From positions 124,001-188,000 of the forward strand of contig JAJYUV010000001.1 in the NCBI GenBank assembly GCA_021792355.1: a stretch of DNA of 64,000 bases. The letters run 5' to 3'. The notes below the pieces were generated by a model. The model searched no databases and was not told the origin of the DNA. It saw nothing but the letters and a program-made list of their open reading frames with translations. The translations under genes were made by a program, and so were the position numbers. The DNA is from Thermoplasmata archaeon (GTDB lineage Archaea; Thermoplasmatota; Thermoplasmata; Thermoplasmatales; GCA-001856825). Positions 34,429 through 43,064 of the stretch are shown here, one piece after another (within the stretch, counting starts at the first letter, position 1; each line of letters begins with the position of its first letter).

Positions 34429-36510
34429 GTGGATTCTCTGCATAGACGACTGCATTTAATCATTGTAATCTCGGTTATGCTCTTGTTGATATTGACATCA
34501 GCCGGTACCATCGTCGAACATAGCCATCAAAATGAGTCGACATCCCATGTGAATCTTAGGGTATCACAATCGTACAACGGAGTGTTGGGTCTTTATAATA
34601 AGTCAAGCCAGCAAGTTGACCCGTACAGATCCTATATTTCTGAGCCCGCTCCCATCGGAATAGCCGATTATGGAATAGGAAATCGAGGGTTGCCATACAA
34701 TTATTCCACTTCCTCTTTCATGGGAAATGTCACCATCGAGTCCATCTCCATGTATAGCCCGTCAGTTCATTCATATAACGTGACCTTCCAGCTCAACGTA
34801 AACCTAGTTTTCTCGTATCGTTCAAACCAATACGACTACTGGATACAGGACGTAGCCTATCTTAATACATCGTCTTTGCAGATAACTTTCATAGACAATA
34901 TATGGAATCTATCAGCGCCCAACGCAAATATGTACAACTCAACCATATTAGGGAACGGAACGATCGGCAATACAGGAAGTAAATCAGGACCTTCACAGTT
35001 TTATTACGACTTCGCGAACTCTTCTCTACCAGGGAATAACATCTCGCTCACTACCAACTCTTCATTCTTACTGAAGGTAAATACAAACCTAGGGCCTGGG
35101 AACTCTCCTGAGGTTTCGTTTCTATATAACGACGGGCATGGATGGGTTGTTTACGACAAAGCTGTTTTTTACTTTGCTTCGAAACTGAACCATAATCCCT
35201 ACTTTTATGTGAGTGGGTACAGCTACAACCCAGCAAATACTTACTATGATGCCGAACTCATAATAGGTGGACCTGGAAATTCAAGCCAGAGTGAAGACAT
35301 CAGTTCTTCAATACTGCTTATGCTTGAATACTATAATGGAAATAACTACCAGACGATTCAGAATGCCTTCAATTTCGGAGGAGACACCGGTGAGACGGTC
35401 TACAACGCAATTGGAGGATGGACTTATGGAAGCATCACAGGGAGAGTTGCCGCTTACGTTCAAGGTGGGTCAGGTCCACTTGGCCAACTATACAACTCTA
35501 GTGAACTCTCTTCTCTTAAGATAATCACGAACATATCAAGTGGAGCCTTGTACGTAAAAAGTCTCAACTATACTGGGAAACCGTTAAATGTCACTTCGTT
35601 CGTTGGAGGTATTCTCAACGTGACTCTTTTCCCCGGCAAATACTCCATCGAGATTTACGATTTTGCTACTGGAGAGGTTAAGAATTATGGAAGCGTCACA
35701 CTTTCAGCAGGTAAAGAAACTTTACTACCTAATAGTACGTACGAAGTTAGTTTCCAAGAAAATGGCCTTCCAGCAGGAGCATCGTGGTATCTTAATGTAT
35801 CTGGAATAAATTCTGGTTCGATACTTACTGATCAATACTCCGTCTATCTCCACAATGGCACTTACAATTTTACGACATTCAGCACGGATAAAGATTATCG
35901 AGATCTTAATGAATCAGGAGTAATTGTGGTCAACGGTACTTCACTTCAGGTAGAGATTAGATTTGTACCGTATCTTTTCAACATTTCATTCGTGGAGTCT
36001 GGTCTTCCCAGTGGTACAATGTGGTCAGTATCCCTTAACGGAAAAGGAACTGTAAATTCCACTAATGATGTGATCAATTTTTCAGTCCCCAACGGGACTT
36101 ATAATTTTGTAATTCCAAGGACCGGTAACTATGCTCTCAACTCGTCAACTGGCACTGTCATCGTAAATGGAACAAATATAACCAAACTTGAAGTATTCCA
36201 AATACTGGATGGCTACCTGACTGGAAAAATCAGGCCTTCTACCGCAGTGATTCTAGTCAATGGGACTTCTTACAATGCCATAAATGGCAAGTACAACATT
36301 TCCCTAAAACCAGGTAACTATTCTGTAAAATTTATCGCTCCAGGATACTTGAATTACACCACAAACGTAACAGTGACGTCTCTTAACTCTACGAATCTTA
36401 AGACCATCGAGCTGATTCAAAAATTCGATTACACATTCTTGCTCATAATCCCGCTAATAATATTCCTTGTTTTGGGAGCTTTAGTGATGCGGCATAGAAA
36501 AAAAAGGTGA
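34429..36510 (+). CDS. Thermopsin-like acid protease with surface repeat domains
   Basis: A signal peptide (about residues 10-28) leads into the thermopsin (peptidase A5) core, recognised by APIGIADYGIG, VTIESISMYS, FQLNVNLVFSYRS, YWIQDVAYLNTSS and ITFIDNIWNLS. After about residue 420 come two copies of the surface motif VSFQENGLPAGASWYLNV / ISFVESGLPSGTMWSVSL, a PEGA-like domain (about 605-665), and a C-terminal membrane anchor (about 668-688). Secreted acid proteases of this type suit an acidophile. The start is GTG. Confidence 0.82.
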   Translation: MDSLHRRLHLIIVISVMLLLILTSAGTIVEHSHQNESTSHVNLRVSQSYNGVLGLYNKSSQQVDPYRSYISEPAPIGIADYGIGNRGLPYNYSTSSFMGNVTIESISMYSPSVHSYNVTFQLNVNLVFSYRSNQYDYWIQDVAYLNTSSLQITFIDNIWNLSAPNANMYNSTILGNGTIGNTGSKSGPSQFYYDFANSSLPGNNISLTTNSSFLLKVNTNLGPGNSPEVSFLYNDGHGWVVYDKAVFYFASKLNHNPYFYVSGYSYNPANTYYDAELIIGGPGNSSQSEDISSSILLMLEYYNGNNYQTIQNAFNFGGDTGETVYNAIGGWTYGSITGRVAAYVQGGSGPLGQLYNSSELSSLKIITNISSGALYVKSLNYTGKPLNVTSFVGGILNVTLFPGKYSIEIYDFATGEVKNYGSVTLSAGKETLLPNSTYEVSFQENGLPAGASWYLNVSGINSGSILTDQYSVYLHNGTYNFTTFSTDKDYRDLNESGVIVVNGTSLQVEIRFVPYLFNISFVESGLPSGTMWSVSLNGKGTVNSTNDVINFSVPNGTYNFVIPRTGNYALNSSTGTVIVNGTNITKLEVFQILDGYLTGKIRPSTAVILVNGTSYNAINGKYNISLKPGNYSVKFIAPGYLNYTTNVTVTSLNSTNLKTIELIQKFDYTFLLIIPLIIFLVLGALVMRHRKKR

Positions 36511-36621
36511 CCAGTTTCAGACGATTAAGATTCTGATTGACTCAAGGTCTGACTCTTCTAATCACTTTTTCCACTCTCCTACCCCTATTGTACTACCTAT
36601 GAACGTCGAAAGGAGCTCTGC

Positions 36622-38091
36622 CTAATTTTCATTCACGTACTTTTCTCTCAGGTATCTGATCAGATGACTCGGATTATACGTTTCCCCGAACGTTCGGAAC
36701 AGGAGGTCTTTTGGCGAGTATATAGATCCAAATTTATGGATCTTCTGGTAGAGTGACCCCTTAATGCCAGCAAAATCATTGTCTCGTATCATTTGTTTAT
36801 AATTCCCAGAGTCCCAGACCATTCCTGCAACGACGTTTCCAAGGGTATACGTAGGGAAATATCCAAATCCGCCCTGAGACCAGTGAATATCTTGGAGAAT
36901 CCCTTCTGAATAATTCTTGGGCCTTATTCCAATGTACTTATCCATCAGGTCATTCCAGGCTTCTGGAGAGTCAGAAACGCTCATCTTTCCGGATATTAAC
37001 TGTTTTTCTATCTCGTATCTAACGGCAATATGGAAATTGTAGGTCACCTCGTCCGCGTCCACTCTTATCATGGTTGGATTTACCTTGTTGAAATATCTGT
37101 AAAGCTCATCGGAAGTATATTTGCTTAAGAATTTCAGATGTCGTTTGAGAATTGGTGTCACAAGCTCTGTAAACATCCTGCTCCTGCCTACAAAATTCTC
37201 CCAGAATCTAGACTGTGACTCGTGGATTCCAGTAGACGCTCCACCCCAGACAGGTGTTGTAGAAATATCTTCTGGGATCTGAAGATCATAGATTGCGTGA
37301 CCGGATTCGTGAATGGTTGAGTAGAGCGAAGCTTTGAAATTTACTCCTTCGTATCTTGTGGTGATTCTGACGTCATTCGGAGATATTCCGATTGTGAAAG
37401 GATGTGTCGATATGTCCATTCTGAACCTATCTTTGGGCATAAGTAGTAGGTCGACTATTTCTGAGTTAACTTGATACATTTTCTTAGTGTCATATTTTTT
37501 GGATTCCAGTTCGTGTTCGCCTGAGAAATAAGCTCTCTGAGACACTTTATCAAATATCTCTTTTGAAGCGGGTAGTAGAAAAGAAAAAACTGCATCTGCA
37601 TCATCTGTTGTAAACCCCTCTTCGTACTGATCAATAAGTGCATTGTATGGGTGATTCTTATAGCCCAATTTTTCGGCTATTTCTCGCTGGATTTCTACTA
37701 TTTGTTCTAGGTAAGGTTTGAAAATGGAGAAATCAGATACCTTCCTAGCCTTTCTCCATACAATCGCCGCTTCTGCAGAAGTTCTATCCTGTCTTGCCAG
37801 CAGCTCTGGAGGTATTGCAGTAAAATAGTGAATCCTCCTGTTAAGTACCCTCAGGATACCTCTCTCGGGATCGGAAAGATCGTGTTTCTCCTGAGCTCTT
37901 TTCACTTTCTCTTTCAATGGGAGATAGGCTTCCTGTTCCATCAAAGACAGTCTTGCGTATGCGTCTCCTCTTCGTTTAGCTGCCGCTTCTGGCATATAGG
38001 TCTCGAGGTCCCATCCCATAAGACTTTGAGCTTGCCTAATTGACCAAATTTTATCATAATCTGCCAGAATCTCATTTATCAGTTCATTCAT
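36622..38091 (-). CDS. Carboxypeptidase Taq (M32)
   Basis: Cytosolic zinc metallocarboxypeptidase. The zinc site HESGHAIYD (HExxH) and the family block HESQSRFWENFVGR are intact, as is the C-terminal HWSQGGFGYFPTYTLGN. About 490 residues, normal. The frame opens at TTG 38112, but ATG 38091 is about 26 bases from an AACTATATC TATA-like element. It may finish peptide breakdown begun by secreted proteases and imported by the peptide ABC system. Confidence 0.93.
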   Translation of the reverse strand: MNELINEILADYDKIWSIRQAQSLMGWDLETYMPEAAAKRRGDAYARLSLMEQEAYLPLKEKVKRAQEKHDLSDPERGILRVLNRRIHYFTAIPPELLARQDRTSAEAAIVWRKARKVSDFSIFKPYLEQIVEIQREIAEKLGYKNHPYNALIDQYEEGFTTDDADAVFSFLLPASKEIFDKVSQRAYFSGEHELESKKYDTKKMYQVNSEIVDLLLMPKDRFRMDISTHPFTIGISPNDVRITTRYEGVNFKASLYSTIHESGHAIYDLQIPEDISTTPVWGGASTGIHESQSRFWENFVGRSRMFTELVTPILKRHLKFLSKYTSDELYRYFNKVNPTMIRVDADEVTYNFHIAVRYEIEKQLISGKMSVSDSPEAWNDLMDKYIGIRPKNYSEGILQDIHWSQGGFGYFPTYTLGNVVAGMVWDSGNYKQMIRDNDFAGIKGSLYQKIHKFGSIYSPKDLLFRTFGETYNPSHLIRYLREKYVNEN

Positions 38092-38548
38092 AGAACAAGA
38101 ATCCGCTTCCAAGATATAGTTTTAATTTTTTTTACGCTAGTTTCAACCCAAAATAGGAGTTTCAGATGAGCACTATCACTGAACAAGGCGTAAGTTTATT
38201 AGATGCTTGTGAAGATCGTTACATGCTTCCAACTAATACCATTCTATATGGTAGAGCGCTGCTTTATCTCTAGAATTATGTGAAGATGTGTAAGATTTGA
38301 GAAAGTTTCTCTATATTCTTCACCATAGGAAGGATACATAAAGCCAAAGCTTAAGTTCGCTAATTCCATTAAAAAAAGTGGCATCTCATCGGCTCGGGTG
38401 CGGATCTAGGGACCGGAGTTTTGAAACGGAATATAATGAGAATGTTCGTATTGGAAATACTATGGGATTCCTCTCCTTGAAGGGGAAAGGAACTCGTGCT
38501 GGGGCAGATTTTTCTGTGTTCTGACGGGGAATATCAGAGGGTCGAACC
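38092..38548. other. Intergenic region without an accepted gene
   Basis: Contains the M32 promoter at its left end and a possible 35-codon frame (ATG 38166 to TAG 38271, MSTITEQGVSLLDACEDR...), which has no supporting signal. GAGGG at 38536-38540 is the likely ribosome site of the MFS gene. I see no other structure. Confidence 0.4.
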
Positions 38549-39778
38549 TTGACAACTAACTTGAGTTTTATCAGGGATTTCTCCGGTATCACAAAGGACT
38601 CTAAGTTGTTGATTGGGGGCAGTTTCCTTGGAAACCTTGCGCTAGGACTAATTTTTACCGACCTTTCCTATTTTCTTCACACTGTAAGAGGAATTTCCAT
38701 TGTCTACGCGGGACTTGTATTCACTATCGAAGGGATAGCTGGCTCTATACTGGCGGTGCCTCTAGGCATAGTTTCTGATCGAAATGGCAGAAAAAAAATG
38801 ATAGTCTATGGCAACCTGATTCTTGGCATATCAGTAATACTGATCGCGTTCGCAACAAACATTATCCAACTTTATACTGCTGCCGTGCTGATAGGAATCA
38901 CTGATGCTGCGTTCACTGCATCTGGGGGTGCAATGCTCTCAGAAATAGCAACGGACGAAAAAAGGACAGCAACGTTTTCTCTCTATTCCTTGGCTTCTAA
39001 TGGAGCTTGGGCAGGTGGAGGTTTCATGCTGTATCTTGTCAACCCCCTTTCCAAAATTGGAATAAATGAACTCACATCCCATGTGCTACTGTATGTTTCA
39101 CTGGGAATAGCAACTATGATTGCGACTATAATGTTCGTCAAAATGAGGGAACCCCCAAGAAAGAACGTCGTGCCTACAAGAGAAATCATAACGTCCTGCA
39201 CTAGAAGTATCATTACCAAATACGTACTTTCCAACGTCGGCATAGCCATTGGCGCGGGGTTATTCGTACCCCTGATGAGTCAGTGGTTCAACTACAGATA
39301 TTCCATCCCGGATACGATTAGCGGACCAATTTTAGGACTTTCTGGATTGTTGCTAGCATTTTCTGCCTTGATTGCACCGGCACTCGGCAGGAGACTGGGG
39401 ATCATTAATGCGATGGTTATCACAATGCTCGCATCCACAGTATTCATGGTTCTGACACCGATTCCAGGAAATTACCAGACTTCAGCACTCTTCTACATAA
39501 TGAGGTCTCTTCTGATGAACGTTTCAGGTCCGCTCTCAAGTTCTCTGATAATGGGCATTATTCCTCAGGAAGAGAGAGGGATCGCTTCGGGAATATCCAG
39601 CATCTTCTTCAGAATGCCGAATTCACTCAGTACTTATCCCGGTTCGTTGATGATGAAAGAGGGACGGCTAGCTCTACCATTTTATATTGCCGCAATACTG
39701 TACATTGCGTCTATAATTTTATTCTTCGTGTGGTTCAGAAAGGTGAGACCGCCAGAAGAGGTAGCAAAGACCAGATAG
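38549..39778 (+). CDS. MFS transporter
   Basis: Major facilitator superfamily carrier with about twelve helices; loop 2-3 reads PLGIVSDRNGRKKMIV, the canonical GxxxDRxGRR/K signature, and LGRRLGI repeats it in the second half. Substrate unknown. The start is TTG 38549 with a GAGGG ribosome site seven bases upstream; no early ATG exists in frame before the first helix. Monocistronic. Confidence 0.85.
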   Translation: MTTNLSFIRDFSGITKDSKLLIGGSFLGNLALGLIFTDLSYFLHTVRGISIVYAGLVFTIEGIAGSILAVPLGIVSDRNGRKKMIVYGNLILGISVILIAFATNIIQLYTAAVLIGITDAAFTASGGAMLSEIATDEKRTATFSLYSLASNGAWAGGGFMLYLVNPLSKIGINELTSHVLLYVSLGIATMIATIMFVKMREPPRKNVVPTREIITSCTRSIITKYVLSNVGIAIGAGLFVPLMSQWFNYRYSIPDTISGPILGLSGLLLAFSALIAPALGRRLGIINAMVITMLASTVFMVLTPIPGNYQTSALFYIMRSLLMNVSGPLSSSLIMGIIPQEERGIASGISSIFFRMPNSLSTYPGSLMMKEGRLALPFYIAAILYIASIILFFVWFRKVRPPEEVAKTR

Positions 39779-39860
39779 AGCTGAGGCAACGGAAATCAGA
39801 TGAAGGGCATGAATAAAGCCGGATCTAACTTATCGTGCAATAATTAGATAAGATTTTGAT

Positions 39861-40067
39861 CTATTTTCCCATTTTTCTCTTGTATTCCTCTCTATATTTT
39901 TTCCCTTCTCTAAGAATCCTGTTGTACTCTTCTTCTCCCCCAGGAACTTTATCTTCTTTTCTTTCTTGATCTATGTTTATTCTCCTCCTTCTTGCAAAGG
40001 GTAGCCAGTAAAAGAATATGAAGAGAATGATCAGAATTACAAGAAATACTGCAATATAAACGTTCAT
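39861..40067 (-). CDS. Small single-pass membrane protein
   Basis: 68 residues: one membrane helix (about 4-24), an RRRR stop-transfer cluster, and a highly charged cytoplasmic tail. Function unknown. It lies downstream of the two genes at 40133 and 40516, on the same strand. Confidence 0.55.
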   Translation of the reverse strand: MNVYIAVFLVILIILFIFFYWLPFARRRRINIDQERKEDKVPGGEEEYNRILREGKKYREEYKRKMGK

Positions 40068-40132
40068 GCTACTTGAGAAAAATGGAAGTCGAAATCATAA
40101 GCTTTTCTTTTATGCTACCGACAGGATGCCAA

Positions 40133-40528
40133 TCATTCCCAGCGTTCTCTCATCTTTGAACCTATGAATAGGCATAGAACCTCCAAAAAGAAGTAAACAA
40201 AGAAATAGAAGAAACCTGGAGCGAGAAGGGACGATAAAAGTGAGTAAGCCTCGTATCCTTGGTAGAGGTAAGGGCTTATTATCAGAGAGATTAGTGACCT
40301 AAAAAGAACTAAATATGCTCCAGCAGAAACTATCGCAGCAACAAATATGTCCAACACATTGGTGAGCCTAGAACCGGCCGTTATAGAAACTGCGATCAGA
40401 AGAGCGATATTTGTGTAAATATATCCAACCGAATCTGGAAAGACTGCGTGGAAACCTGTGATGAGCATAGCAGGCTGAACTGCCAACGAAACCAGGATGA
40501 CATCCCTTGCCCTAATCATCCATTCCAT
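40133..40528 (-). CDS. Multi-pass membrane protein, unknown
   Basis: 131 residues with about four hydrophobic segments (10-30, 36-54, 60-80, 102-122). No family recognised. Its start overlaps the end of the 40516 gene by 13 bases, so the two are likely translated together. Confidence 0.6.
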   Translation of the reverse strand: MEWMIRARDVILVSLAVQPAMLITGFHAVFPDSVGYIYTNIALLIAVSITAGSRLTNVLDIFVAAIVSAGAYLVLFRSLISLIISPYLYQGYEAYSLLSSLLAPGFFYFFVYFFLEVLCLFIGSKMRERWE

Positions 40529-41001
40529 TCAAAATGCACTCCAGAAAAATACTTGACGTATTGGTAATCCCCTACAAAGGGGTTGGGTTTCCAATTCCCT
40601 ACATAATAGTCTATTTGACAGAAATAACTAATCTCAGTCTTAAAAGAGATAGTTATGTTCAAGTATACCGTCTCCGAATTTCCAGGTAGAATGGTTTTTG
40701 GGATAATTTTTGAAAGGGTGTAATTGGTCGTAGAGGTCCTGTTGAATCCAGTATACACTATCATTTCAGGTCCTGAAAGGTAATTCAGGGGGAGACTGCC
40801 GTTGTTATAGATTACAATTTTGGAAAACAACGTGGTGCTACCGTTGTGGGTTTCATTGTATTCCATAACGACAGGAATTTCGTCAGAGCAAGTAGTTGAG
40901 GTTTTTCCAGTCTGAACGAGAATGTTAAGATAGAGCGATGCGAGTATGATGGAAATAATTGTGAAAATTACAAACGCAATTTTGAGATATCTTGCAAGCA
41001 T
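40516..41001 (-). CDS. Membrane-anchored extracytoplasmic protein, unknown
   Basis: An N-terminal membrane anchor (about 8-28) and an exported domain with several NxS/T sequons and a beta-sandwich-like repeat of strands (ending FSGVHFEWNG). Two cysteines could form a disulfide outside. Function unknown; coupled to the membrane protein gene downstream. Confidence 0.6.
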   Translation of the reverse strand: MLARYLKIAFVIFTIISIILASLYLNILVQTGKTSTTCSDEIPVVMEYNETHNGSTTLFSKIVIYNNGSLPLNYLSGPEMIVYTGFNRTSTTNYTLSKIIPKTILPGNSETVYLNITISFKTEISYFCQIDYYVGNWKPNPFVGDYQYVKYFSGVHFEWNG

Positions 41002-41059
41002 AGTGAACTAAACCATCCCAGACCTAGGCTCTCGAGTCCTTAGCACCGTTATGTCTCCT

Positions 41060-42061
41060 CTATTTAGCGGCTATTTTTTCTGCGAAGAAACAGCTGACTT
41101 TATGTCCTTTGGAAACCTCTCTTAGCTCTGGCTCCTTGGCATCGCAAATTCCCCTCTCAAAATATGGGCATCTGGAACCAAATCTACAACCTTCTGGAAT
41201 GTTTACCGCGCTCGGTAGTTCTCCTTTAATCTCAACCTCCCCCCTCTTAACGTCCGGGTCAGGAATCGGTACAGCTTCAAGCAGAGCTTTGGTATACGGA
41301 TGCATAGGGTTTCTTATTACTTCTTCTGTCTCTCCCATCTCTACTATCTTGCCTAAATACATGACGATTATCCTATCGCTCATATAACGGGAAACGGCTA
41401 TGTCGTGGGTGACAAAAATCATGGGAACACCATACTTGTCCCGAAGATCCAGTAGAAGGTTCATGATTCCAGCCCTTATGGAAACATCCAACATCGATAC
41501 GGGCTCGTCCGCAATTATCACCTTTGGTTGCGCCACGAGTGCCCTCGCTATTGCAACCCTCTGTCTCTGTCCCCCAGATAGTTCATGAGGAAATCTTTCC
41601 AGAAAGTCCTCCCCAGGTTTCAGTCCAGCTTCTTCTATCGCTTTTATAACCATCTCTCTCTTCTCTTCATATGTTTTCCCTATGTTATGCACATAGAGTG
41701 GCTCTGATACCGATTTGAAGATGGTAAGTCTTGGATTTAGTGACTCATAAGGATCTTGGAAAATCATCTGGATATCTTTTCTCATCCCCTTAAGTTCCTT
41801 TCCTTCTAGTGACGCAATGTCAACGTCGTTTAGAAGAATCTTGCCTTCGGTCGGGTCTTCCAACCTGACAATCAATCTAGCGGTTGTTGTTTTTCCGCAT
41901 CCCGATTCTCCTGCAAGGCCTATTATTTCCCGCTGGTGCAGCTCAAAATCTATCCCATCTACTGCGTGGACATATAATGGCTCTGCAAAAGAAAGCCAGC
42001 TTTTTTGGAGTTGGAAATGCTTCTTGAGCCCAGTTACCTTTAGTACGACTTCTTCCTCCAT
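41060..42061 (-). CDS. Oligopeptide-type ABC transporter ATPase (OppF/DppF)
   Basis: Walker A GESGCGKTT, signature LSGGQRQRVAIARAL, Walker B KVIIADEPVSMLD and an H-loop THD are intact. The C-terminal oligopeptide-transporter region has four cysteines (CRFGSRCPYFERGIC...C), a cluster type reported to bind iron-sulfur in related Dpp ATPases. It ends the operon and starts directly after the OppD stop with no gap. Confidence 0.92.
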   Translation of the reverse strand: MEEEVVLKVTGLKKHFQLQKSWLSFAEPLYVHAVDGIDFELHQREIIGLAGESGCGKTTTARLIVRLEDPTEGKILLNDVDIASLEGKELKGMRKDIQMIFQDPYESLNPRLTIFKSVSEPLYVHNIGKTYEEKREMVIKAIEEAGLKPGEDFLERFPHELSGGQRQRVAIARALVAQPKVIIADEPVSMLDVSIRAGIMNLLLDLRDKYGVPMIFVTHDIAVSRYMSDRIIVMYLGKIVEMGETEEVIRNPMHPYTKALLEAVPIPDPDVKRGEVEIKGELPSAVNIPEGCRFGSRCPYFERGICDAKEPELREVSKGHKVSCFFAEKIAAK

Positions 42062-43063
42062 CTACTTCCCTCCAAATATTTCTTCGGTAAAGTGGCATGC
42101 AGCACTGTGGTTCGACGAGACCTCTCTAAGCACCGGCCTTTCGGTCGAGCATCGTTCCTTGGCAAATGGACACCTTGGCATAAACCTGCACCCCTTGGGT
42201 GGGTTTATCAGATCAGGAGGGGAACCAGGGATAGTTGAAAGACGCTTCTTTTCACCCCTTATCGAGGGAAATGCCCTAAGAAGAGCCATAGTGTATGGGT
42301 GTCTGGGTGCTTTGAAGATTTCTCTTGTCGGGGCGTTCTCTACGACCTCGCCTGCATACATTATCGCTATCCTCGTCGACAGTTGAGCGACTATACTTAT
42401 ATCGTGAGAAATTATGATCATTGAACTGTTTGTGCTCTGTTGTAGCTTGACCAGTTCAGCCAGAATCTTGTCCTGAGTTATTACGTCTAAGGCAGTTGTT
42501 GGCTCGTCGGCAATGATTAGTTTTGGATTCAGTGCGATTGACATAGCAATCAAAGATCTCTGTCTCATCCCGCCACTGTATTCGTGTGGGAAGGAATCCA
42601 TTCTGTCCTTGGGGATACCAACAATATCGTACAGTGCCTTAATTCTCTCCTGTGTCTCTTCTCTTCCAATCTTTTCGTGAGTTTGAATGGCCTCCGCGAT
42701 CTGTTCGCCAATCGTCATTACCGGATTGAAGGAATTCATGGCTGATTGAAAGATTATGGAAATCTCCTTCCATCTTATGTTCCTCAATCCCTCAGCGAAC
42801 ATGTTGATTCTTCCATCTTTTTTGACCGCAATCGCAGTTAGATCCCTGTCCTCAAATTTGATTGTGCCATTCTTCAGGTGTGCATTGTTGGGTAGCAAAA
42901 ATGTTATAGAATACGCAAGCGTTGTTTTTCCGCATCCCGATTCTCCCACTAGTCCAAGTCTCTCTCCGTGTTCAAGATTTAGGTTCACGTTCTCGATTGC
43001 GTGGACCCATCCTTCCTGCAGCTTGTAATATATTGAAAGATTCTTTATTTCCAGTAGGGGCAT
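42062..43063 (-). CDS. Oligopeptide-type ABC transporter ATPase (OppD/DppD)
   Basis: Walker A GESGCGKTT, signature YSGGMRQRSLIAMSI, Walker B KLIIADEPTTALD, H-loop SHD. The C-terminal oligopeptide motif CRFMPRCPFAKERC plus a later Cys gives the same four-cysteine pattern as OppF. 333 residues. Contiguous with the permease gene (one base between them). Confidence 0.92.
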   Translation of the reverse strand: MPLLEIKNLSIYYKLQEGWVHAIENVNLNLEHGERLGLVGESGCGKTTLAYSITFLLPNNAHLKNGTIKFEDRDLTAIAVKKDGRINMFAEGLRNIRWKEISIIFQSAMNSFNPVMTIGEQIAEAIQTHEKIGREETQERIKALYDIVGIPKDRMDSFPHEYSGGMRQRSLIAMSIALNPKLIIADEPTTALDVITQDKILAELVKLQQSTNSSMIIISHDISIVAQLSTRIAIMYAGEVVENAPTREIFKAPRHPYTMALLRAFPSIRGEKKRLSTIPGSPPDLINPPKGCRFMPRCPFAKERCSTERPVLREVSSNHSAACHFTEEIFGGK

Positions 43064-43064
43064 C

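Noticed and set aside
38166..38273. 35-codon frame MSTITEQGV... in the M32-MFS gap
   Set aside because: Too short, no TATA or ribosome site, no recognisable family; kept only as a note in the intergenic entry.
38386..38592. 68-codon minus-strand frame before the second MFS gene
   Set aside because: It overlaps the ribosome site and start of the real gene, has no recognisable domain and no promoter.
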